This document shows positions 18,283-26,184 of a DNA stretch of 38,196 nucleotides, one piece after another. Under the pieces are notes generated by a model. It was not told the DNA's origin and ran no database searches. It saw nothing but the letters and a program-made list of their open reading frames with translations. The DNA comes from Kiritimatiellia bacterium. GTDB taxonomy: Bacteria > Verrucomicrobiota > Kiritimatiellia > RFP12 > UBA1067. Numbering within the stretch: position 1 is the first letter of the stretch; every line of letters starts with the position of its first letter. The stretch lies in contig JAFYDR010000293.1 of NCBI GenBank assembly GCA_017544725.1, forward strand, positions 1-38,196. The letters run 5' to 3'. The translations under genes were made by a program, and so were the position numbers.

Positions 18283-18311
18283 ACCATACCATGATTTCCC
18301 CAAGCCGTCAA
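18283..18311 (-). promoter_or_regulatory. Promoter of the giant beta-strand repeat protein gene
   Basis: On the minus strand: TTGACG (18311-18306), a 17-base spacer ending in TGG, and TATGGT (18288-18283). The start would be near 18276, giving a leader of about 50 bases. The same -10 (TGGTATGGT) is used before the sigma factor gene at 20897-20925. Confidence 0.65.
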
Positions 18312-18549
18312 CGCCAATCGAAACCGCCTCGTTGTTACTACCAAAGGCGGCAATGACAAATGTATCGACTGCGATCGATAGCTCACGATTCACTCCCTGT
18401 GTAACCAGCTTTACATGCTTAACTCGCTGGCGCGAAGCCCCCCGACTCTCAGCTGGCGACATCAACCGACCTTCGTCATTCTTTCATTCTTATTTCTTCA
18501 TTCTTCTTTTTTCATTGCCGCCTCAGCGGCTCGTTATTTCTGCCTAGCA

Positions 18550-18579
18550 TTGACGCGGCATGGGAGGGGATGGTACAAT
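18550..18579 (+). promoter_or_regulatory. Promoter of the GH2 gene
   Basis: TTGACG (18550-18555), an 18-base spacer ending in TGG, and TACAAT (18574-18579). The start would be near 18586, so the ATG at 18570 cannot be used, and the ATG at 18609 after AAGGAGG fits. Confidence 0.75.
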
Positions 18580-18608
18580 TTGGCCTTGGAATGAAGGAGG
18601 ACTTCAAG

Positions 18609-20573
18609 ATGAAGAGAATGTCAGGAATGGTGTTCCCATTGATCCAGAGTGGATTTCGGGGAGTGTGGTTTCTCGTTGCGGGCGTGGTTCTTTGCGCAAT
18701 CAGTGCCGATGCAGAGGGGAATCGTGTCATTTGCACGAATGACCTCACCACATCGTGGGGGCGGGCGGTGACGCCCGAAAATGTGTGGCGAGAATATCCG
18801 AGACCGCAACTGGTACGCGGCAATTGGATATCGCTGAACGGAACATGGGAGTACGCGATCGCGTCAGCTGTCGCAGAGGAACCTGCAAAGTATGACGGCA
18901 CGATCCTCGTACCGTTCGGTGTGGAGACGCCGCTCTCCGGCGTGAGACGTATGGTGACGCCGGAAGATCAGATCTGGTATCGGCGTACATTCACGCTTCA
19001 TCCAAAACAGGGATTCCGGACGATCTTGAACTTCGAGCGTGTCGATTTCCGTGCGCACGTGTTCGTGAACGGGCGCGAAGCGACGGATGTGCCGCACGAG
19101 GGCGGCAATGTTCCATTCTCCGTCGATGTGACCTCCTTCGTGCGGGATGGTGAGAATGAGGTGAAGTTGTTGGTCTGGGATCCGACAGACACCTATCTCG
19201 GAGGCACGGGAAAACAGGTGCTGAAACTCACCACCTGTTTCTTCCCTGCGACAAGCGGAATCTGCGGAAGCGTTTGGTATGAGACCGTGCCCGAAACGTA
19301 CCTGAGTGACTACAAGGTCGATACGGACGTGGACAAGGGCACGGTGACGGTAACCCCTTTTATCAAAGGATACACGCGTACGGTCGAGGTAACAGTCTCC
19401 GCATCATTCGGTGGTAAAATGCTCGCAAACGGACGGCTTGGTGCGGACGATGATGCGGTGACGCTTACCCTGCCGCAACCTCTGAAACTCTGGAGTTGCG
19501 ACACGCCGAATCTCTACGACCTCTCGATCACGGTTGCCGCCAAGGGAAAGAGCGATGAGGTGAAAGGGTATTTCGGGATGCGGAAGGTCGAAACGAAACT
19601 CGACGTGCGGGGAATCCGCCGTGCGGCAGTGAACGGCAAATTCACCTACTTTTTGGCGACGCTCGACCAAGGATGGTGGCCGGACGGCTACCTGACGCCG
19701 CCGTCGGAGGATGCCTTGCGCTTTGATGTGGATTTCCATAAGAAGGCGGGCTTCAACGCCATCCGCAAGCACGTCAAGATCGAACCTCGCGCCTTTTACG
19801 CCCATTGCGACAAGATCGGCATAATGGTGCTTCAGGATATCCCGTCCTGCCGTCCCGACCATCTGCAACACGACCTCCAGTTCTCCAACCGTCGGTACGG
19901 TTTCTATCGGCAGGAACTGAAGGAGATCGTCGATCACCTTCGTAACCATCCGTGCATCGTGATGTGGATCCCGTTCAACGAAGGATGGGGACAGCCGTCC
20001 GCAGACAAGACGCGGTTCACGAACCTTTGGCTGAAGCGGTACGATCCATCGCGTCTCGTTAACGGACCTTCCGGCTGGAACGACTATGAGGGCGGATTTG
20101 CGCAGGGGTACACCAAGTGGAAGTACCCGCCAGATCCGACGCCCTCCTGCGATGTAGTCGATCGCCACAATTATCCAGAGGCGAAGATGTTTGCTCCCAA
20201 CGCCAAGCGCATGACGATGGCTGGTGAATTTGGTGGCTCTGGTGTAAACCTCGTCGGACACTGCCAAGACATCAAAGGACGTCTGCATACGCTTGAACCG
20301 GCTGAAGGCGGAGATTGGCGCGCACGTGTACAACGGCGTTACGAATATCTGGCGCGTCCGCTGATTGACATGGCGCGGCAAGGTTTGGGTGGCAGCGTCT
20401 ATACCGAGGCGATCGACCAGTTCTGGGAATGGGGCGGCTTCATCACGTTCGATCGCGCCATCGAGAAATTCGACTACGATTTCCTCCGCAAGTTACACAA
20501 GGAAATCCTAGACGCAGCCTACGAGGCCGCCACATCATTGTCGCCAAAGGCGACAACGATGAATGAAAAGTAA
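18609..20573 (+). CDS. Secreted glycoside hydrolase family 2 enzyme
   Basis: 654 residues from the ATG at 18609; AAGGAGG lies 8 bases upstream and the promoter start lies between this ATG and the upstream one. The signal peptide runs to about residue 35 (VAGVVLCAISADA). The GH2 layout is jelly roll (about 60-230, NGTWEYAI, WYRRTFTL), Ig-like (about 230-330) and TIM barrel. Catalytic residues are E458 in WIPFNEGWG and E540 in MAGEFGG. GH2 enzymes are beta-galactosidases, beta-glucuronidases or beta-mannosidases; the sequence does not decide which. The last 14 or so codons (SLSPKATTMNEK) come from a TTGTCGCC-AAA-GGCGACAA hairpin plus an ATGAATGAAAAG tract, which are intergenic repeat material, so the original stop may have been lost. 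Confidence 0.88.
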   Translation: MKRMSGMVFPLIQSGFRGVWFLVAGVVLCAISADAEGNRVICTNDLTTSWGRAVTPENVWREYPRPQLVRGNWISLNGTWEYAIASAVAEEPAKYDGTILVPFGVETPLSGVRRMVTPEDQIWYRRTFTLHPKQGFRTILNFERVDFRAHVFVNGREATDVPHEGGNVPFSVDVTSFVRDGENEVKLLVWDPTDTYLGGTGKQVLKLTTCFFPATSGICGSVWYETVPETYLSDYKVDTDVDKGTVTVTPFIKGYTRTVEVTVSASFGGKMLANGRLGADDDAVTLTLPQPLKLWSCDTPNLYDLSITVAAKGKSDEVKGYFGMRKVETKLDVRGIRRAAVNGKFTYFLATLDQGWWPDGYLTPPSEDALRFDVDFHKKAGFNAIRKHVKIEPRAFYAHCDKIGIMVLQDIPSCRPDHLQHDLQFSNRRYGFYRQELKEIVDHLRNHPCIVMWIPFNEGWGQPSADKTRFTNLWLKRYDPSRLVNGPSGWNDYEGGFAQGYTKWKYPPDPTPSCDVVDRHNYPEAKMFAPNAKRMTMAGEFGGSGVNLVGHCQDIKGRLHTLEPAEGGDWRARVQRRYEYLARPLIDMARQGLGGSVYTEAIDQFWEWGGFITFDRAIEKFDYDFLRKLHKEILDAAYEAATSLSPKATTMNEK

Positions 20574-20945
20574 TTTACCCATCTCATGCGCACGAGAGGA
20601 TTTTGGAAACAACAGGAACAACCCCAAGCGGTCGCGACAAGTACTCCCTCCCCCATTCGATAGCAATCGATAGCTACCGATGACACGCAACAAACGACAC
20701 GCGACATGTCGCCCTCGTTCTTCATTCTTCTCTCTTCATTTTTCATTGCCGCCTCTGGCGGCACACCTTTCAGCTTTTCCCGCTTTACACGCCGCAACTA
20801 CCGCTTACTCCCTACTGCCTTCTTTTCAGCTTCTCAGCTGGCGGCTTTGCCGCCCCGTCACTCGTCACTGCGCAAAGTGCCTTCGCCGTCCGGTGGTTGA
20901 CTTTCTTCGGGGGATATGGTATGGTTTTTCGTAAGGAGAAAACCA
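20574..20945. repeat. Intergenic repeat mosaic before the sigma factor gene
   Basis: No gene is seen. The block with ATCGATAGCTACCGATGACACG lies at 20654-20713. It is followed by a TTCATTCTTCTCTCTTCATT tract, the hairpin GCCGCC-TCT-GGCGGC (20748-20762), a second pyrimidine tract, and the hairpin GGCGGC-TTT-GCCGCC (20840-20854). This order is the same as at 2319-2463. The sigma factor promoter follows at 20897. Confidence 0.75.
20897..20925 (+). promoter_or_regulatory. Promoter of the sigma factor/kinase operon
   Basis: TTGACT (20897-20902), a 17-base spacer ending in TGG, and TATGGT (20920-20925). The start lies near 20932, only 14 bases before the GTG at 20946. An ATG at 20916 lies inside the promoter and cannot be the start. 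Confidence 0.75.
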
Positions 20946-21527
20946 GTGCCGATTCCAACATCCACCACATTGTTGCGCGATATTTCGGGGGATCCATTAC
21001 ATCCCCGGTGGGATGATTTTGTTGCCCGTTATCGGCCCTTCATGCTATCCTTTCTGGAACGGCAGTTCCCGTTTCTCCCGGTGGACGACATCGTGCAGGA
21101 GACACTCATCGCGCTGGTTGAAATCCTGCCAAGCTACCAATACGACTCGGGCAGGAACGGACTCTTCCACAACTATCTGTCGGGCATCCTTCTCCGTAAG
21201 GCGTTACGCATTTGCCGTGAGAACGAGCAATACAAGAAAGCGTTGGCGGATTTCGCGATCGTTTCTCAAACGGCAGATTCCGGGGACGATGAGACCGAGT
21301 GGAAGAAACAGCTTTTTGAGATTGCGCTCCAACAGTTCCTCGACGATCCGTCCGTGGCGGATCGTACCAAGCGCATTTTCGAGCGCGTGGCTGTCAACGG
21401 TGAGTCGCCAGAGACTGTCGCGCGGGCGTTCAAAATGAATCGGCACGCCGTGGACCAGACTAAGGCTAGGTCGCTGGCGAAGATCCGTCGGCTGGTCGCC
21501 GCGTTGGGGGAGGTGGCGAATGCCTGA
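20946..21527 (+). CDS. ECF-type RNA polymerase sigma factor paired with a Ser/Thr kinase
   Basis: 193 residues from the GTG at 20946, chosen because AAGGAG lies 7 bases upstream and an upstream ATG at 20916 falls in the promoter. Region 2 (about residues 15-85) includes FLPVDDIVQETLIAL, the typical polymerase-binding helix; region 4 (about 130-190) has SPETVARAFKMNRHAVDQTKARSL, a helix-turn-helix for -35 recognition. It has no anti-sigma partner gene. Instead its end overlaps the kinase gene by 8 bases (ATGCCTGA), which implies translational coupling. ECF sigma factors linked to Ser/Thr kinases are known in PVC bacteria and elsewhere; in a studied Vibrio case phosphorylation of the sigma factor switches it on. 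That mode is inferred here. Confidence 0.82.
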   Translation: MPIPTSTTLLRDISGDPLHPRWDDFVARYRPFMLSFLERQFPFLPVDDIVQETLIALVEILPSYQYDSGRNGLFHNYLSGILLRKALRICRENEQYKKALADFAIVSQTADSGDDETEWKKQLFEIALQQFLDDPSVADRTKRIFERVAVNGESPETVARAFKMNRHAVDQTKARSLAKIRRLVAALGEVANA

Positions 21528-24339
21528 ACCCGCCGACACGATCGCCAAGCTCTGCGCCGAGCATCCGTCCATTCAGGACACAGGACGTTTTGCGGAAGGG
21601 ACTGTCTTCGGCGAGTGGTGGCTCACCGCATACATCGGACGTGGCGGGAACGGGGAAGTCTATTGCGCGGAGAACACTGTCTCTGGGGTATCCGCCGCCG
21701 TGAAGGTCTTGTTCCGCACCGAGGAGAGTGCGCGTGAACGCTTCCGGCAGGAGGCGAAACTGCTCTCCCGGCTCCAATCCGACGCATTTCCACGCTTCTA
21801 TTCCTTCGGCGAGACAAACGGTAGCCTGTATCTGGCGATGGAGTTGCTAGACCCCGGAGAACTGCCGACGCAGGAACGTGAAATCGCCTCCTTCTTGTTA
21901 CAGATCTGCAACGCCGTCTCGGAACTCCACGCGAAGGGTTTCGTCCACCGTGACATAAAGCCGTCCAACATCCTCTGGCGCGGCAAGCAACCGGTTCTTG
22001 CAGATCTTGGGCTTCTGAAAGACATCTCGCGCCCATCTCCGCTACCTCAAGAATCGCTGACACGTGTCGGCGGGAGGAAGGCGGGCGTGGGGACGCCTGG
22101 CTATGCGGCACCCGAGCAGATCGAGCGGGGAGAGGCGACGCCAGTGTCGGACATCCACGCACTCGGCGTCCTGGCGAACACCTGTTTCAACGGCAAGCCA
22201 CCTCGGGTTTGGCAGTCCATCATCCAGCGGGCGACCTCCTCGATTCCTTCGTTCCGGTACTCGTCTGTTTCAGCCTTCGCGCGTGCCATCCGTTACCGGA
22301 ACCTCGTCCGCTACCGTTACGCGATTCTCTCCGTCTTGGCGTTACTGGGTATTGTCGGGCTGTTGGCGGTCTTCCGTTCCGATCTCCCCACGGACGAATC
22401 GCGTCAGATTGAGAAGCCGGATGAGACGCTTGTTCTTGTGCCCTCTACGAACACCGAGTCCTACTGCGTGATCGACCTGTCTCCCGGACCATTCGCTACA
22501 AGTTATCCGGTCACCTATCTGGACAGGCAGCCAGAAGAGGGATTCAACACCGACGAGTACAAGACGATGAAACTGGTTTTGCGGCAGATTGACGCGGGAA
22601 CCTTTCGGATGCAGAACATCCGTACTGTCACATTGTCGCATCCGTTCTACATCGGACTATTCGAGGTGACACAGAAACAGTACGAGCTGGTGACGGGCGG
22701 GAACTCGGCGCAATACAAAGGGGCGATGCGTCCCGTGGAAAGGATAGCGTACGATTCGATTCGCGGAAGCTCTAATGGAACGAACTGGCCATCCTCCTCT
22801 ACCGTGGACGCAACAAGTTTCATGGGGAAACTTCGTTCCCGGACAGGACTTAAGTTTGACTTGCCTACGGAGGCGCAGTGGGAATACGCCTGCCGTGCGG
22901 GGACGACAAACGACTACAACAACGGTGGCAGTACAGCAAATGATCTGAATTTGCTCGGACGTTATTCCGGAAACAAGACGGATGGGAGAGGTGGTTACAC
23001 GAATGCGCACACGGTGGTCGGTTCCTATCAACCGAACGCATGGGGGCTTTACGATATGCACGGGAACGTCTTGGAATGGTGCTTGGACTGGAACGGGGTA
23101 CTGGCGTATGGTACAGATCCGAAAGGTCCCTCCTCTGGAACTGCCCGACACATTCGGGGCGGTGGATGGGACACCGGTGCGCCTGACTGTACTTCATCCC
23201 ATCGTTCGGATGGAACTCCGAGATACGGGAGTACCCGCGGTTTCCGTCTGTGCTGGACACTGGAGACGCAAGTCGTATTCCGTTCGGTGACATTCGACGC
23301 GAACGGCGGAAATGTTGCCGAGGCGACGAGGATAGTGGAAATTGGAACGGCAGTAGGAACGTTGCCGACGCCGATGCGCGCCGACTATGTTTTCAACGGG
23401 TGGTTTACGGAGGCTGACGGCGGAACTCCAGTGACGGCGGAAACTATCGTGACAGGGACTGTGGCGTACTATGCGCACTGGACGCCTACCGACCCCGTGT
23501 TCTCTCTATACTGTGTGATTGACCTCGCGGGAGGACCGTTGGCTTCCAGCTATCCGGTAATATACATGGATGTCGAGCCGAGCGGCGGTTTCAATGTGGA
23601 TTTGTACAAGACGACAAAACTGGTATTGCGAAAGATTTCCGCAGGCTCGTATATCATGGGTAGTGTACAGACCGACGAATCCCATCGCGTGACGCTGACG
23701 AAGCCGTTCTACATCGGACTCTTCGAAGTGACGCAGAAACAGTATGAACTGATTGCGGGGAACAATCCGTCTCGTTGTAAAGGTGACAAGCGCCCTGTGG
23801 AAAGCATATCTTACAATGGGATTCGCGGTTCCTCGAACGGGGCGCAATGGCCGTCCTCGTCAGCCGTGGACGCAGACAGTTTTCTCGGGAAACTCCGTGC
23901 TCGGACGGGGCTAGATTTTGATCTGCCAACGCATGCACAGTGGGAGTACGCTTGTCGTGCGTGTACAACATCAAAGTATAACAATGGAGGGGATACCGAG
24001 ATTGATTTGCAGTTGTTGGCACGATATGAAGGGAACATTTGGGATGGTGAAGGCGATTATTCTCCATATCACACAACGGTTGGTTCGTACCAACCGAATG
24101 CGTGGGGACTTTACGATATGCACGGCAACGTGTGGGAGTGGTGCTTGGACTGGGATGGAACACTGACATACGGAACGGATCCCAAAGGTGTACCTTCGGG
24201 AACGAAACGTGTGCGGTGCTGTGGATGCTGGAACTATGAAGCAGAGTATTGTGCGTCGTACAAGTACGGTCAATATCCTCCAACAGATACATTCCACTTT
24301 GATGGCGGTTTCCGCCTAGCCAGAACTCTGCCTGAATAA
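21520..24339 (+). CDS. Membrane Ser/Thr protein kinase with two extracytoplasmic FGE-like domains and an InlB-type repeat
   Basis: 939 residues. The cytoplasmic kinase domain (about 30-255) is complete: GRGGNGEV (40-47), K62, HRDIKPSN (D145, N150) and DLG (D162). One membrane segment follows (about 264-286, ILSVLALLGIVGLLAVF). The outer part has FGE-like unit 1 (about 314-583), an InlB/Listeria-Bacteroides repeat (585-657, VTFDANGG...YVFNGWFTEADGG) and FGE-like unit 2 (662-939). The units are close duplicates (both have FYIGLFEVTQKQYEL and NAWGLYDMHGNV) but differ strongly at their last 40 residues. Neither has the first of the two catalytic cysteines of formylglycine-generating enzyme, so they are likely ligand-binding rather than enzymatic. 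The gene overlaps the sigma factor gene and probably controls it. The ligand and phosphorylation targets are unknown. Confidence 0.85.
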   Translation: MPEPADTIAKLCAEHPSIQDTGRFAEGTVFGEWWLTAYIGRGGNGEVYCAENTVSGVSAAVKVLFRTEESARERFRQEAKLLSRLQSDAFPRFYSFGETNGSLYLAMELLDPGELPTQEREIASFLLQICNAVSELHAKGFVHRDIKPSNILWRGKQPVLADLGLLKDISRPSPLPQESLTRVGGRKAGVGTPGYAAPEQIERGEATPVSDIHALGVLANTCFNGKPPRVWQSIIQRATSSIPSFRYSSVSAFARAIRYRNLVRYRYAILSVLALLGIVGLLAVFRSDLPTDESRQIEKPDETLVLVPSTNTESYCVIDLSPGPFATSYPVTYLDRQPEEGFNTDEYKTMKLVLRQIDAGTFRMQNIRTVTLSHPFYIGLFEVTQKQYELVTGGNSAQYKGAMRPVERIAYDSIRGSSNGTNWPSSSTVDATSFMGKLRSRTGLKFDLPTEAQWEYACRAGTTNDYNNGGSTANDLNLLGRYSGNKTDGRGGYTNAHTVVGSYQPNAWGLYDMHGNVLEWCLDWNGVLAYGTDPKGPSSGTARHIRGGGWDTGAPDCTSSHRSDGTPRYGSTRGFRLCWTLETQVVFRSVTFDANGGNVAEATRIVEIGTAVGTLPTPMRADYVFNGWFTEADGGTPVTAETIVTGTVAYYAHWTPTDPVFSLYCVIDLAGGPLASSYPVIYMDVEPSGGFNVDLYKTTKLVLRKISAGSYIMGSVQTDESHRVTLTKPFYIGLFEVTQKQYELIAGNNPSRCKGDKRPVESISYNGIRGSSNGAQWPSSSAVDADSFLGKLRARTGLDFDLPTHAQWEYACRACTTSKYNNGGDTEIDLQLLARYEGNIWDGEGDYSPYHTTVGSYQPNAWGLYDMHGNVWEWCLDWDGTLTYGTDPKGVPSGTKRVRCCGCWNYEAEYCASYKYGQYPPTDTFHFDGGFRLARTLPE

Positions 24340-24348
24340 CGAACCGCA

Positions 24349-24410
24349 ATCGATAGCTGCATCTCCTCTGCGCAACGACGCCTTCGTCGTCGATTTCGAC
24401 TGCTATCGAT
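24349..24410. other. Large inverted repeat between convergent genes
   Basis: Outer arms ATCGATAGC (24349-24357) and GCTATCGAT (24402-24410) enclose an inner hairpin ACGACG-CCTT-CGTCGT (24375-24390). It lies between the ends of the kinase gene and the GH39-like gene and may end transcription from both sides. The arms are made of the ATCGATAGC repeat module. Confidence 0.5.
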
Positions 24411-24481
24411 ATGCGACACACATCTCGGGCTCTCAGCTGGCGCGAATCGCCACGCTGGCGGCGTTAGCCGCCTGTCGCCCC

Positions 24482-26008
24482 TTATTCGATCTCGATGAGA
24501 GCGAAGGAGTCGGGCTGCATGGAGAGGCGGACAGATCCATCGCCTTGCAGGATGAGCGGAATTTCCGTGTAGGTGCGTACGGCGTCGGTGAGATGGCAAC
24601 GGGACTTCGTGATTGCGCGTCCCGGTACGCGCACAACGACCGTGCCGGTTTCGGTCACATCGTTACTCTTGGCGTAGCGTACGACAAAAATCGCAAGGGA
24701 ACCGTCCGCTCCTTTTGCCGCCGTTGCGCGGAATTGTCCGTCCGCAGCGGTCGCAAGCGAGTCGTTGAAGACGATACCGGTTGCTGCGTAGGACTTGATG
24801 CCCCGCCCTTCTTTTACGGTGCAAGCCACCTGCGTTCCGCGATCCACCATCTTCGACCAGGCATAGAACGGGTAGTACCCCTTCATCGGCCAAAGTGTCG
24901 TGGTATTGAAGAGGTTGTTCATTCCACTGCTGATACGCGAGTCGTAGAACATCAGCAGGTCAAGAGGCGCGGATTGACAGTCCGACATGGCGGCAGCGAT
25001 AAACGCCGCGCCCTTTTGATTGAACCGCCCCGATTCCACTTCCAGCGAGTGTACCCAGTCGTCCGTCCACCCCTTCACGTAGTTCCATTCGTTCAGGATG
25101 GACTCGGACTGGTTGAATCCGGTCTCGTCCATCATCTTGCGGATTCGCTCCGCCTTGCTTGCGAGATTACGCGGTTCGGTAGAATAGATGTGCCACGAGA
25201 AGAAATCAAGCGGAACCTGATGGTCTCGGCAATAGGAGAGGAAACGACGCCCCCATCTCTCGTTCCCGCAGAGAGCAGGTCCGCCGATCTTGAGCGCAGG
25301 GAACTTTCCCTTGAGATGTTTTGCCGCTATCTCGTAAAACTCGAAGAAGTTGGTGACCGTCCCACCCCAGCACCGAGGGTTCTTCGGGAAACCGACATCC
25401 ACAGGATCCAAATCCGGTTCGTTCCAGATCTCCCAGTAGGTGATATGGAACTGGTTTGACCAAGCGATGTTGACCGTGGTGAATGCCTTGTCCAGTCCCC
25501 AGCCCCAACCTTCGTTGTAGTGACGGATCACATGCTCGCAAATACGCGCCCATTTAGCGAAGTCTTTCGGCGGAAGCACCCCATACTTCTTCGGTCCGTG
25601 TTCAATCGTCTGCCCGAGGCGGAAAAAGACCTCCGTTCCAGCACGGCGAATGTTGTCGAGATAGTGGTCGGTGAAAACGAAATCGTAGTTATTCGGATCG
25701 TTCTCGTCCGCATCGAAGTTGGGGAAGATGGCGTTGATATCGCACGTGTGCGCACCGCCCGACACACAATTGATCGAATCGTGGGTTCGGGCGAACGGAA
25801 TACGGGCTGCGCGGTATTCGGCAAAGTTGCCCCTTTTCTGATCGCCTCCGGGCTTCTCCACGCTCGGACCGTTGTTGACGGCATTCATCAGTTTCACGGG
25901 GCCAAGTACCGTTCCTTGATCAACGGTGATCTCTGCAGTGGACATCGGTTCCGCCGCAAAGACACCAAACGACAACGCGGTTGAAACCGCAATTATAAAC
26001 GACTTCAT
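24482..26008 (-). CDS. Secreted GH39-like glycoside hydrolase
   Basis: 508 residues from the ATG at 26008, chosen because it gives a proper signal peptide (MKSFIIAVSTALSFGVFA) and matches the promoter at 26128-26156. The upstream 45 codons of the open frame lack features. The TIM barrel shows WEIWNEPD with acid/base E197 and SILNEWN with nucleophile candidate E307, as in GH39 xylosidase/iduronidase-like enzymes. A beta-sandwich ends the protein (DSFALIEIE). The ribosome-binding site is weak (GTAAGA). The leader is about 113 bases. A GGCGGC-TAAC-GCCGCC hairpin module follows the stop. The substrate is not determined. Confidence 0.82.
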   Translation of the reverse strand: MKSFIIAVSTALSFGVFAAEPMSTAEITVDQGTVLGPVKLMNAVNNGPSVEKPGGDQKRGNFAEYRAARIPFARTHDSINCVSGGAHTCDINAIFPNFDADENDPNNYDFVFTDHYLDNIRRAGTEVFFRLGQTIEHGPKKYGVLPPKDFAKWARICEHVIRHYNEGWGWGLDKAFTTVNIAWSNQFHITYWEIWNEPDLDPVDVGFPKNPRCWGGTVTNFFEFYEIAAKHLKGKFPALKIGGPALCGNERWGRRFLSYCRDHQVPLDFFSWHIYSTEPRNLASKAERIRKMMDETGFNQSESILNEWNYVKGWTDDWVHSLEVESGRFNQKGAAFIAAAMSDCQSAPLDLLMFYDSRISSGMNNLFNTTTLWPMKGYYPFYAWSKMVDRGTQVACTVKEGRGIKSYAATGIVFNDSLATAADGQFRATAAKGADGSLAIFVVRYAKSNDVTETGTVVVRVPGRAITKSRCHLTDAVRTYTEIPLILQGDGSVRLSMQPDSFALIEIE

Positions 26009-26127
26009 TTTCTTACTAGAACTTTCCAATTTAGTTGGACTATGCACTCGTACGCACAGTGCCTTGGCTTGGCGAGGATTCCGCGCCGACCACCCGGGCG
26101 ACGCCATCCCTCCGCAGAAACGAGAAA

Positions 26128-26156
26128 ATGATACCATATCCACCTATGCGGTGCAA
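26128..26156 (-). promoter_or_regulatory. Promoter of the GH39-like gene
   Basis: On the minus strand: TTGCAC (26156-26151), a 17-base spacer ending in TGG, and TATCAT (26133-26128). It is of the same TGGTAT class as the promoters at 18283 and 20897. It lies 28 bases after the end of the transposase gene. Confidence 0.65.
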
Positions 26157-26184
26157 GGGGGGAGAAATATTCCGAAAATATGTT

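Larger units (their letters stand above)
18226..18608. repeat. Divergent intergenic region: two promoters flanking repeat remnants
   Basis: No gene is seen. The left part holds the promoter of the giant protein gene (18283-18311), the right part that of the GH2 gene (18550-18579). Between them (about 18340-18545) are degenerate modules: AAAGGCGGCAATGACAAATG, GCGATCGATAGCTCACGATT, CTTAACTCGCTGGCG, the pyrimidine-rich ATTCTTTCATTCTTATTTC and a GCCGCCTCAGCGGC hairpin. Confidence 0.75.

Noticed and set aside
20916-20945. ATG start for the sigma factor at 20916
   Set aside because: It lies inside the -10 region of the promoter; the GTG at 20946 has AAGGAG 7 bases upstream.
21520-24339. Active sulfatase maturation by the FGE-like domains
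   Set aside because: The first catalytic cysteine of formylglycine-generating enzyme is missing in both units and no sulfatase gene is in the window.
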